A stretch of 58,719 bases of DNA, from contig MPUH01000385.1 in the NCBI GenBank assembly GCA_001970955.1, positions 1-58,719 of the forward strand, written 5' to 3'. The translations under genes were made by a program, and so were the position numbers. Positions 28,175 to 37,642 of this stretch are shown in pieces. The notes beneath the pieces are model-generated. The model was not told the origin of the DNA and did not search any database. It saw nothing but the letters and a program-made list of their open reading frames with translations. Source of the stretch: Stentor coeruleus (lineage: Eukaryota; Ciliophora; Heterotrichea; Heterotrichida; Stentoridae). Position 1 is the first letter of the stretch. Every line of letters begins with the position of its first letter.

Positions 28175-31015
28175 ATGTTACCTTCTAGACTAGGATTATC
28201 AGATCTAACTTTCGACCCTATCCGAGAACCTAATGATTCATTCCTCATAACCGCCTTAAAAGTGTTTTTTTCCAACAACAAATTCATCAACTCAATCCAA
28301 AAAGATCTCAACAAATGTAGACATTCCCAAAATCCACCCTGTATAATCTCATCATTATATACAATTATAGACCAATACAAATCAGGTCTTATAATAAACA
28401 CTTTACCTTTAAGACAATCCTTAGCAAATTTATATGAAAATGAAAACAAATTCACACTTGATTCATCAGATTGGGATATCATAGAAACTATGTCTATTAT
28501 ATTAAATGCAATACATGCAAAAGCTATAGATCTACCATGTAATATTCAAAATAAAGATGCTTTAGTTATTTCATGTAATAATACCTGCCCTTTTCATAGT
28601 ATTTTTTATCTTGGAGTTGATGAAAATCATATATGCGAATGTGGTAATGAAAGCTCAAATCCTTGGGATTATACAAATATGTGCCAATATTTTAATATAA
28701 ACGAAATATTTGAAGAATATAATCAGGATGCTAGTAAAGAGATGTCAAAGCTACCTAATTTTATTATAAAAGAAAAAAATGTTCAAGGGAATAGTCAGGT
28801 TTTTATAGGTAAAATTATTAGTAAACTTCAAGATAGGCTTAGGGATGCTAAATGTGAAAATTGTTTTTTAGATGAATGCGAGATTAGAAGGTCAAAGATT
28901 TCTTTTAGTTTGACTAAATGCCCTGAGGTTTATTTGATTAATTTGATATGGGAAAATAATAACCCATTTTATTTAGAAGTTATGCTCGCTACAGCTTCAG
29001 CTAGTTCAACTCTTATGATTGATGAAATCTATGGAATTGGTCCTAAGACCAGATATAATTTAAAAGGGATTATATTTCAGAGATATAATTCATATGATTA
29101 TGCTTATAGAAATGGAAATATATGGAAATTCACAGGATTACATGAAAACTCAGGATGGTATGAATTACTTCAAGAAGTTACGGTTTTAAAATATTTACCT
29201 ATATGTTTAGTATATGAAAAAACCCCATTGAATCAACCTTATAATTTTGATATTAAAATTCATAAATTGATGTTTGTTGAAAAATTTGCTAGTGAATGTG
29301 AAGAATATGAGTTGATGTATAGAAATCAAGTGATACCTCCTGAGAAAAAAATATCAGGGTTGTTTTTGAAGGAGAAGAAAAAAATTAAGGGAAAAAAGGA
29401 TGATTATAATTTTGATAACTTGATGAAAGATAATAGGATTGATCAAAGATCGCTTCCAGTCTCGAAAAAAATCGAAAACACAACTGATAACTTGAAATTT
29501 ATAAGAAAAACTGAATTGCCTAAATTCGATGAAGAAGAAAAAGTTCTGATAGAACATCAAAACCCAACTTTTATAGAAAAAAACCCCCCTTCCTTAACAA
29601 GAAAAATATGGAAATGCAAATGCGGCTCTGAAAACAGTGACATTTGGGAAGTTTGTTGTAAATGCTATGAACTGAAACCAGGAATTGAAGGTTGGGTATG
29701 TGAATATTGTAAAGCTAAAAACGATATAGAAACCTTATATATATGCTCAACATGTAGAGAAATAAATAATCGACCCCATTATTCTAATAAAAAAGATGAT
29801 GATATTAAAAGTTTCAATATATACAACAACCCTAAAGAACCAAAAAGTATATCTAACAATCCAGATACTTATTTTCTTGATGAAGAATGGGGAGAAAAAA
29901 ATCAAAACCTTGCAAATCAAAGTAAAAAATCTTCAGGGCTCTACAGTCATGATAATATTTGGGATTGTGAATGCGGATCTTCTAATATAGAAGAATGGGA
30001 AATCTGTCAGAAATGCGATAAAATCAAACCTGGACTTGGAGGTTGGGTTTGTAAATTCTGTAAAGCTAGAAACCCTCCTGAAAACATATATAGATGCTCT
30101 CAATGTGATACATCAAAAAATGAAACATCTGCTAAAGAACAAGAATATTGGTCATGTAAAACTTGTAAAACAGCAAATAGGAGCTATGCTTATATATGTG
30201 AAGAATGCGGTGAAAGTAAAGATCAATTGTATGATTATATGAGTAAAAAAGATAATCTTCATAATAGTTCTGAAAGGTTAAAAGCACAAAAGTGGAAATG
30301 CATAGATTGTAAATTTGAGAACTCTATAGATAAAGAAAAATGTATTTATTGCCAATTACAGAACCCATATATTCCAATAAAAAATCTACTCGATACAGAA
30401 GAAAAAGTAGAAGTATTAAAATGGAAATGCAAATGTGGAAAAATCAATGAAGAATCTAGTAAGTTATGCAATGGATGTTATACAATAAAAAAAGAATATG
30501 AAAACAAAAGTGCAGTTTCTAAAACTGATATAAAAAACATGGCCTACAACAATTATTATGATGAAAAAAACCAAGAACAAGTTTGGAAGTGCATCAAATG
30601 CAATCAAATAAATGATGATTGGAAATCTAAATGTAAAACTTGTGGTTTTTCTAAATATGAAAATAAGATCACAGAAAATATTACTATTGAGTATTGGAAA
30701 TGCCCAAGATGTTTATATAATCAAAACCAAAATGATCAGAATATTTGCTATAAATGTAAAACTGCTAAAGAAATAAGATCAGTTGAAGCATTACCAAGTA
30801 GATGTAAAGAATGTTTTAAAGATATCAATATAGTAATGTGTCCAAATTGTAAAGAAGGTGTTAGGATAAAAGAAAAGTGCATTAAATGTTCAGGATCTTT
30901 GAATGGGATTATTAAGTGCTATAGTTGTGATGAAAATAATCAGAAAAATATAAAAAAAGGGTTTGATTTTGGAGGGCTTGGAGGAAACTTTCGGAGAAAC
31001 AAGTATGGCTATTAG
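28175..31015 (+). CDS. Inactive USP-like protein with nine RanBP2-type zinc fingers
   Basis: 946 residues. Residues about 15-370 follow the ubiquitin-specific protease fold of the USP53/54 type. The Cys box reads NDSFLITALKVFF where active enzymes have N-x-C-F-L-N, so the nucleophile is Ser. The His box (LKGIIFQRYNSYDYAYRNGN) lacks the G-H-Y histidine. It is therefore predicted to be catalytically dead. From about 475 on come nine W-x-C-x(2)-C...C-x2-C modules (for example IWKCKCGSEN, GWVCEYCKAKN, YWSCKTCKTAN), the RanBP2/NZF type that binds ubiquitin or RNA. A final CX2C-rich segment and a Gly-rich tail follow. Likely a ubiquitin- or RNA-reading scaffold. Confidence 0.78.
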   Translation: MLPSRLGLSDLTFDPIREPNDSFLITALKVFFSNNKFINSIQKDLNKCRHSQNPPCIISSLYTIIDQYKSGLIINTLPLRQSLANLYENENKFTLDSSDWDIIETMSIILNAIHAKAIDLPCNIQNKDALVISCNNTCPFHSIFYLGVDENHICECGNESSNPWDYTNMCQYFNINEIFEEYNQDASKEMSKLPNFIIKEKNVQGNSQVFIGKIISKLQDRLRDAKCENCFLDECEIRRSKISFSLTKCPEVYLINLIWENNNPFYLEVMLATASASSTLMIDEIYGIGPKTRYNLKGIIFQRYNSYDYAYRNGNIWKFTGLHENSGWYELLQEVTVLKYLPICLVYEKTPLNQPYNFDIKIHKLMFVEKFASECEEYELMYRNQVIPPEKKISGLFLKEKKKIKGKKDDYNFDNLMKDNRIDQRSLPVSKKIENTTDNLKFIRKTELPKFDEEEKVLIEHQNPTFIEKNPPSLTRKIWKCKCGSENSDIWEVCCKCYELKPGIEGWVCEYCKAKNDIETLYICSTCREINNRPHYSNKKDDDIKSFNIYNNPKEPKSISNNPDTYFLDEEWGEKNQNLANQSKKSSGLYSHDNIWDCECGSSNIEEWEICQKCDKIKPGLGGWVCKFCKARNPPENIYRCSQCDTSKNETSAKEQEYWSCKTCKTANRSYAYICEECGESKDQLYDYMSKKDNLHNSSERLKAQKWKCIDCKFENSIDKEKCIYCQLQNPYIPIKNLLDTEEKVEVLKWKCKCGKINEESSKLCNGCYTIKKEYENKSAVSKTDIKNMAYNNYYDEKNQEQVWKCIKCNQINDDWKSKCKTCGFSKYENKITENITIEYWKCPRCLYNQNQNDQNICYKCKTAKEIRSVEALPSRCKECFKDINIVMCPNCKEGVRIKEKCIKCSGSLNGIIKCYSCDENNQKNIKKGFDFGGLGGNFRRNKYGY

Positions 31016-31100
31016 TATTAATATTATAAAATAGAGAATTTAGATTACTTTAAATATTAAAACTTCAGAATAAAATCTTATTCCTAAATCTATAAATTAC

Positions 31101-32408
31101 CTAATCTTTATCTATAAATTCTTCTTTCTCCGGGAGAATCTTTTTCACTTCACCAGGTAAAAGTAAAACCTGAACAGTAGCAATACCTGTAATCGCTGAA
31201 ATAATTAAAAGTGTAGTAAAATACCCAATAATCGGGGTAATATACCTTTGAAGTATAAACGGTAAAATAAAAGATAAAATAAATCCAGCTGAAGCATAGG
31301 AATAAACCCATTTATCTTGAGGGAAATCTTTAGCTCCTTGCAATAAAACCCCACTATAAAATGCTGAATATACAAAACTCAATACAAAAAAATACAAAGC
31401 GAATAGAAACTTGCTACTAAATGATATATTGAAAGTAATCAAAAATATAATACTTATAAGCATACAAGTAGTTAACACTTTTTTTAATGGATATTTGTCA
31501 TATAAAAAACCAAAAAAAAGTCTTCCAATACAAGCTAATGCGAAACCACCAGATCCTATAAAGGAAATATAATGATCATCGTTTATATAAATCATACCTA
31601 AAACTTTGTACATTGTTTGAATATATATACTACCAGCAGATGATGTGGCTAAAAGGAAGAAAATATTCCAGGCTTTAAAAGATTTGAGCATATCTGTGAA
31701 AGATAAGGTTGGGATTTCTTTATCTGTAGATTCAGGATTTTCTTTGTTTTTTGAATGGGGTAATAAAATATACCCGATTAAACAGAAAAATTGGCTTATT
31801 ATAGCACACCACCTTATAGTCATAGGAACTCTTTCTGATACAAAACTCCCAAAAGCTTTCTGTTTCTCTTGGCCATCGACTTCTACTGTTTTAGCTTCAT
31901 CGTTATATGGATTTGCTATTAAAGTGAAAATAAGATTAAAAATAACAGGTCCCAAATTCCCAGCAGCAAGTATAATCCCACTAACTTGTCCTTTAGTCTT
32001 AGGAAAGTAACTCCATAAGTTCCAAACTGTAGGCAAAAACGTAAAACCTGGCAAACCTCCTAAAAAAAACCCATAAGCACAACAGAAAAAAATAGGATTC
32101 GTGATGTATGAACAAAAAAACATGCCAATATTTACGAAAAGGGTCCCAAAAAGGAATATCCAATAAGGGTAGATATAACGAATACCATAACCTACAATTA
32201 ACCTACATACTGTTGTTGATAATTGACCTATAAAAATAACCATGACAAAGTCTGAAATGTTGATTGATGGATCTTTGTTGTAAAAATATGACCCGATATA
32301 AGGCATTAATGATCCCCAGTTAAGCAAAGAGTTTGTTGTCTAGATAGGATTTACAAGACTTAGAGATATCCCTCCAAAAAAATATAAGAACTTCCTAAAT
32401 TTTGTCAT
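31101..32408 (-). CDS. MFS transporter (OFA/monocarboxylate-like), paralogue 1
   Basis: About 425 residues with some 12 hydrophobic spans. The first 18 codons are on a separate exon; the intron 32354-32340 follows codon 18. The layout with a central hydrophilic loop and the N-terminal GSYFYN, FTFLPTVWNLW and C-terminal sequences matches the second MFS gene at 46072-47388, which has an intron at exactly the same place. The superfamily moves small organic anions or sugars; the closest resemblance is to oxalate/formate-antiporter or monocarboxylate types, substrate unknown. No in-frame ATG exists in exon 2 until MPY, so the upstream exon is needed. Confidence 0.85.
32340..32354 (-). other. 15-nt intron
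   Basis: Sense GTAAATCCTATCTAG, phase 0, after codon 18; the position is identical in the paralogue at 46126-46140. Confidence 0.9.
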
Positions 32409-33562
32409 TATAATGATATTTATGATTAAATTTAGTAATTTATGATAGGAATAATTAATAATAGAAAATAAGATGTTGGATTGTAGGGATTTTTTTGTAT
32501 GTTTATAAATTGGAATTAAAGATAGAGTGAAGTGTATAGAAATAGGAATGGATTTGATATTAATAATTTTTATTAGAAAATAGATGTTTTGTAATATAAA
32601 TAAGCTAGTGATAAATATATTTAAATAGTAGTTAAGTTTTAGTATACGTAAATAGTTACGATAATCCTTATCTAAAAAACCTAATCTTCATATTATAAAA
32701 TTAAAAAAAAAAAATCATCTTTCAAGATTTCCTTCTTCACTCTATGTTTTTTTGATAATATTCAAAAGCAATTTGTTTTATCATAGCATAAAACCCTAGT
32801 AAATTTTCTTTATATATCATATAATTATTTTTATTATCAACATTATATCTTTTATTTTCTAAATTTTATTACCTTAAGTATATTCTATACATTTTTGTTA
32901 ACTGTTTATAAAAAAACAATTGAATATTGCTTGAAATCATTTATTATCAAATACCACAAAGCTTAATTTTCAGTATTTTTTTTTTAAATTGAAAACTCGC
33001 TTTTTATTGATGGTAATTTGTAATAAAATTTATGTACAAGAATAAGTTAATAATAATGTTGATTGATAATATAAAATAAGTTCAAAGGTTTTTTAGATAG
33101 AAATTTAATATGATTTTATATATAGAATTTGTTTTGTAAATTGAAAAAATAAGGAAGGTGTTGGATGATAATTTGTATTAGTTATGATATGCTTTGAAGG
33201 AATATTTTATGGTGTTTATAGGAAGTTGTTTAATATTTTTATAATCCTAACTGATACAATGTATTGTATATTCGCTATATATCAGACTATATCTTAGTGA
33301 AAATATTAAAGAATTTATATAAATAAACCTCAAACAACCAACCAAAAACACAAATTGTTCCACCGTATTAAAAAATCAGCAATTATTTAGCATCCACAAA
33401 TATGTCCTAACTAAAACCCATCACCCTTTATAAAAAAAAACCTTCCAAAAATATCTTATAAAATATCTTACTAACATATAAAATCAAACTATTCAATCCT
33501 CACACATATCAACTATAAAATGTAGGACAAGTAAAATAATCATATAATATTTTTTTTTACAT
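32409..33562. other. 1.15-kb divergent intergenic region, no gene seen
   Basis: Very AT-rich. G/T-leaning to about 33250, A/C-rich after about 33310. No intact frame or structured RNA is recognised. Confidence 0.45.
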
Positions 33563-34375
33563 ATGAGGGCTAACCAAAGAAACTGCACAATAAAATCCTA
33601 CGACCAGCCCGACACAATCCGCAAACAAAACCTATCCAAAACTTTTACCCCTTCAATTCTCAGTCTAAAAAAACCTGAAAAGCAACCCAGATCCAGAAAA
33701 CTCTCAATATTCTCAGGTTTAGACTGGGACGTGATTTTCCATGGTCCTGAAACTCGGAATACTAAAAAACTCCTCAATAAAGCTACTTCAGTTCCTAAAA
33801 AACTCATCATATCACCTAAAGATCTAACAAGTCTTCACATGGTATTCACTTTAGATAAAACGCCAAGTCGAAGCGCTCATATCTCTCCAAGAGACCAAAT
33901 GGGGAAATTTTCACAAGAAACTCTAAAAACAACAAATGCTTCACATGACCTCAGTTCAGAAACGCATCTCGACTTACAAAACACATATTTTTCTACAGCA
34001 AAAAGTAGTTTAGAACAAATAAGAGCAGAAGCTAGACAATGTTTTGATAATAGTATGAGTATTATGAATAATTCTCGTAAAAAACTCAAATATTCAAGTA
34101 TGTTAAGTGATAATCGTAAAGGGAAAAATGTTATACCTGTAGATATTCAAAAGGAAATATTAAATGAGTTAAACATTAGTATTCAGATATTAAATGATAG
34201 GTTGAAAAATAATGAAAAAGCGGTTTGTGAGACGGATAGGGAAAATGATGTTTTGAAAATGGAAGTCGAGAATTTGAAAATTAAGATTGCTAAGTATAAA
34301 GAACAGGATGTGGATTTAGAGGTTAAGAAAGATAAGAAAGGAAGTGAATGTTTGATAAAATGCCAGATTATATAG
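33563..34375 (+). CDS. Unknown protein with C-terminal coiled coil
   Basis: 270 residues. A basic, Ser/Thr/Pro-rich N-terminal two-thirds (KPEKQPRSRKLS, LDKTPSRSAHISPRDQ) with many potential kinase sites, then a coiled coil at about 210-260. No domain recognised. The composition fits a cytoskeleton-associated phosphoprotein; that is inference. Confidence 0.65.
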   Translation: MRANQRNCTIKSYDQPDTIRKQNLSKTFTPSILSLKKPEKQPRSRKLSIFSGLDWDVIFHGPETRNTKKLLNKATSVPKKLIISPKDLTSLHMVFTLDKTPSRSAHISPRDQMGKFSQETLKTTNASHDLSSETHLDLQNTYFSTAKSSLEQIRAEARQCFDNSMSIMNNSRKKLKYSSMLSDNRKGKNVIPVDIQKEILNELNISIQILNDRLKNNEKAVCETDRENDVLKMEVENLKIKIAKYKEQDVDLEVKKDKKGSECLIKCQII

Positions 34376-34721
34376 ATTTATATTTCTGGATAGTTGAAAT
34401 AAGGATATTAGTAAATTAGTTTATGAATTTGCCTGATTTTTTTTTGTAGTGAGTTTTGAAAATATATTGTTTTTTGCAGTTTCTTAGTGGATAGGGAGAT
34501 TTTGATNTCCTTTATATAAAACCATATCAATAAATCCTAAATAATAAAACCTACACATATAATCCTAAAGCAAAATCCAAAACATCTCCTTTCCATCTTA
34601 TAAGANATGGGAGAGTATAAACTAATTGATTAATAAAACCTACACATATAATCCTAAAGCAAAATCCAAAACATCTCCTTTCCATCTTATAAGAAATGAT
34701 AATCTAATCTACCTTAAAATC
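34376..34721. other. Convergent 3' flanks with assembly joins
   Basis: Contains Ns at 34507 and 34606. Sequence between is duplicated (see repeat). No gene. Confidence 0.5.
34542..34694. repeat. 64-bp direct repeat next to an N (34606)
   Basis: 34542-34605 recurs at 34631-34694 essentially exactly. Read as an unmerged contig overlap. Confidence 0.8.
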
Positions 34722-35741
34722 CTAAACTACCGGATAAGCAGGACTAGTCTGTATCCCACAAGTTCCAAGTCCATCAACAATAGAAATCTGTACATATCCA
34801 GACATTCCCCAACTAGGTCCCCAAGAGTTTTTACAAACATAATACGGTGTTTGTCCAGCAATAGTAAAATATCCAACAACAAGAACATTATGATTAATCG
34901 TAGTCCCACAGTTTCCATCAATAACCCCAGAACTATAAAACTGCCAATAAGTTGGATTTGCATCAACAGCAACCGCAATAGGTTGATTAACAATTGCAGT
35001 CATTAAAGAATTTGAACTACTACTTTGCACACTATTATATGAAGAAATCTTAGCAACAACTAAAGCTGCTTTTGATTTGCTACACAATTTTGTTGAAGCT
35101 GTATAAGGATATGCAGTTTCATTAGCAAGTCCATTAGCTTGAACATATTTTAATGCATTGACTATAGTCCCACTTGTACATCCTTTATTACCATAAGAAC
35201 TTGAACAGTCTACAAGTTGTTGTTCTGACATAGATATAAGAGGATGACCATTGATTTTCCAAGCACCTTCAACGCTTGCTGTGGTTGCAAAAGCCCATCC
35301 ACAGCCACAGGATTGTTGGTTTTTAATTGGAGTCACAGCATTTTTTGCCCTCCAGTCGATGCTGTTTGGAAGGTTTAAAGACTTTTCATTAGAAGATAGG
35401 ATATTAAAGTCAGGGTTCTCATTAGTTTCATCATTTAGCGACTTGTCTAATTGAATATTAGAAAACTCTTCAAAAGTCAGGTCTGAGAAAAAGTTCGCAG
35501 CTAAAGTCCATGAGTGGTTTTCTAGGTTTATAACACGAATATATGATAAATTGTCTTTAAAAACTCTAAACCTCATGAGTTTCTCATCATCATCTTTATA
35601 TACTTTCCCATAACTACTCATAAAACTTTCGAATTCCTCTAATTCTACTTGATACCTTTCATATATCAATGGATTTTTCATCATCCCTACAACAACTATC
35701 ATTCCTATAACCCCTAATCCAATAAACACCCCTTTTTTCAT
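34722..35741 (-). CDS. Papain-family (cathepsin L-like) protease with displaced active-site cysteine
   Basis: 339 residues. N-terminal signal/anchor (GVFIGLGVIGMIVVVGMM), an I29 inhibitor propeptide (about 30-95) and a mature C1A domain starting near LPNSIDWRAKNAVTPIKNQ. The active-site segment reads NQQSCGCGWAF where papains have NQGSCGSCWAF, so position 24 is Cys and catalytic position 25 is Gly. The catalytic His (INHNVLVVGY), Asn (YYVCKNSWG) and oxyanion Gln (NQ) are kept. It may be inactive, or use the neighbouring Cys. Secreted or lysosomal location is inferred from the N-terminus. Confidence 0.88.
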   Translation of the reverse strand: MKKGVFIGLGVIGMIVVVGMMKNPLIYERYQVELEEFESFMSSYGKVYKDDDEKLMRFRVFKDNLSYIRVINLENHSWTLAANFFSDLTFEEFSNIQLDKSLNDETNENPDFNILSSNEKSLNLPNSIDWRAKNAVTPIKNQQSCGCGWAFATTASVEGAWKINGHPLISMSEQQLVDCSSSYGNKGCTSGTIVNALKYVQANGLANETAYPYTASTKLCSKSKAALVVAKISSYNSVQSSSSNSLMTAIVNQPIAVAVDANPTYWQFYSSGVIDGNCGTTINHNVLVVGYFTIAGQTPYYVCKNSWGPSWGMSGYVQISIVDGLGTCGIQTSPAYPVV

Positions 35742-35792
35742 ATTATAAACATATACAAAATTTTACCATATTACTTTATAATCTGATCTTTT

Positions 35793-37031
35793 TTATAATA
35801 TTTTGCTTTCTGAAGATTTATGATTACTAAGATCTCTATAAAATGGTGAAGTTATTACTGATACTGATGATCTATGGGAATTATTTAAACCTGGTCTATG
35901 AATTGTTTTTATAGATGAATGCCATATAGCTTTGATTTCAGATGCGAGTTTTTTATTAGATAAAGCTTTGATTTTTGGGATTTTACGCATTGGGAGTTGA
36001 ACTTGTTGGATGATTCTCATGGCAAAGTTCTGGTGGTTGTTGCGAAAAGTGTTTTTTTCAGCTAAGATATTTAAACTTTCTTCAGAACGGATGCGTTTTT
36101 TGAATTCGAAACTTGAGATTTGGAATAGATCAGCTTGGGATGAGTAGCATTTACAGGTTTTTGTATAGAAATTACTATTTAAGGCGTCGTTATCACCGAT
36201 AATTTCACCTGGGCCTATTATGGAGATACGATTGTATGTTTGGATATAAGGTTTTTTGAAATTTGGTAGAGGTCGACCGTGAGCGCCGATTATGGTTTCG
36301 GAAGGGGATTTTAATAAGTTTTGTTTGCTTATTTCGACTTCACCATTTTTTACTATGTAAACGAAGTCTGCTGGCTCGCCTTCAAGGAAGATTTTTTGGT
36401 TACGTTTGAAACGGATTGGCCTGAAGTAGTAGCTTAGCTGTACTAGGCTGTTAAGTGCCCAATCAGCAAACAACGGCAAAGCTTTTAAAAACCTCGCATT
36501 TTCATCAAACTTCTTACTTGTAAACGCCCCGAGGATCTTTAAAAAATCCTTCTTCCCCAACACAGCAAAATCCGAATCCTCCAAACAGACAATTGTAGCA
36601 CTTCTAGTCCGATTTTTCAACAAAGCAAACTCGCCAAAAGCGCATCCAGTCATTAAAACAGTGCATTCTTTAAGCTTTCTTCCATATTCATCTGGGACAA
36701 AAACCTTAACTTTTCCTTGTAAAATAATATAAAACCATTCAGCCTCATCACCATATCTACAAACTATATCTTTTTTATCATAATGTATATGTTTTAAACA
36801 CATACAGCATTCAAAATGTGCTTTTTCATCATAATCTTGGATTAATTGTTTGAAAAAAGGAATGTTGCAGGTTAGATTCTGAAGTTTTTTAAGAGATAAA
36901 GGAGATCTTTGTGAACTTGGTGTATTTAATAAGTTGATAATATCGAAAAGTATATTATTCAGGTCTTCAAATATAAAAGATTGTCTTGGGATTAGAGGAA
37001 AGTCGTAATTTTGTTCGTTTTGAGATGACAT
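35793..37031 (-). CDS. Protein with two cyclic-nucleotide-binding domains
   Basis: 412 residues. The first CNB domain (about 60-180) has a good phosphate-binding cassette, GEFALLKNRTRSATI, comparable to the FGELAL-x-PRAAT of PKA regulatory subunits. The second (about 185-315) begins RPIRFKRNQKIFLEGEPAD and has a degenerate cassette (GEIIGDNDALNSNFYTKT) without the Arg. A basic tail follows. There is no inhibitor sequence or channel, so it resembles stand-alone CNB proteins of protists. Codon use flips near 36445 inside the gene. Confidence 0.85.
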   Translation of the reverse strand: MSSQNEQNYDFPLIPRQSFIFEDLNNILFDIINLLNTPSSQRSPLSLKKLQNLTCNIPFFKQLIQDYDEKAHFECCMCLKHIHYDKKDIVCRYGDEAEWFYIILQGKVKVFVPDEYGRKLKECTVLMTGCAFGEFALLKNRTRSATIVCLEDSDFAVLGKKDFLKILGAFTSKKFDENARFLKALPLFADWALNSLVQLSYYFRPIRFKRNQKIFLEGEPADFVYIVKNGEVEISKQNLLKSPSETIIGAHGRPLPNFKKPYIQTYNRISIIGPGEIIGDNDALNSNFYTKTCKCYSSQADLFQISSFEFKKRIRSEESLNILAEKNTFRNNHQNFAMRIIQQVQLPMRKIPKIKALSNKKLASEIKAIWHSSIKTIHRPGLNNSHRSSVSVITSPFYRDLSNHKSSESKIL

Positions 37032-37642
37032 TGTATGAGTTTTATTTTAAAATTTTATTAAATGATATGGAAAGATAGGAAAGATATTAAAATTAGTTTA
37101 GAGTTTTTTATAAGATGTGAATAGGATTTTTATAAGGGTTTTAGTTTGGATTTTTGGATGTTATGATGTAAGGATTTTAAGATTTTTTGATAGAAAATGA
37201 TGATTTAGTAGGAGGATATGTGGGTTTGAATAATGTTGGAGTAGGGTTGAGGTTTATTTTATGAAAGGAGTTTATGAATATTATTTGATTACTTAAAGAT
37301 TTCATAACTATTTTTATTTATAAGCAAATATGAGAAATCTTATTGTATAATATAAAAATAGCAGTATAAGCTTACATCACATAAGATTATTTAAAATTTT
37401 AACACCCTAACACCCACTAATTTTCTATAATACACATCAAAAAAGTTATCCAATTTTCAACATATAATCTTCACTATAATGATTTCCTTACACTTTCTAA
37501 TAAAACCNGTTATCCAATTTTCAACATATAATCTTCACTATAATGATTTCCTTACACTTTCTAATAAAACCCTCTTCAAACCTAATAATCCAAATTCTAA
37601 AAGCAAATCCTAGTAAACTTGTCTATATGAAAATATAATATT
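37032..37642. other. Divergent promoter region with an assembly join
   Basis: G/T-rich to about 37300, then A/C-rich. It contains TAACACCCTAACACCC at 37400-37415 and the N at 37508. No gene. Confidence 0.5.
37445..37571. repeat. 63-bp direct repeat flanking an N (37508)
   Basis: 37445-37507 is repeated exactly at 37509-37571. Read as an unmerged contig overlap. Confidence 0.85.

Noticed and set aside
34626..35006. Plus-strand frame opposite the papain-like gene
   Set aside because: Antisense shadow; the minus-strand protease is unmistakable.
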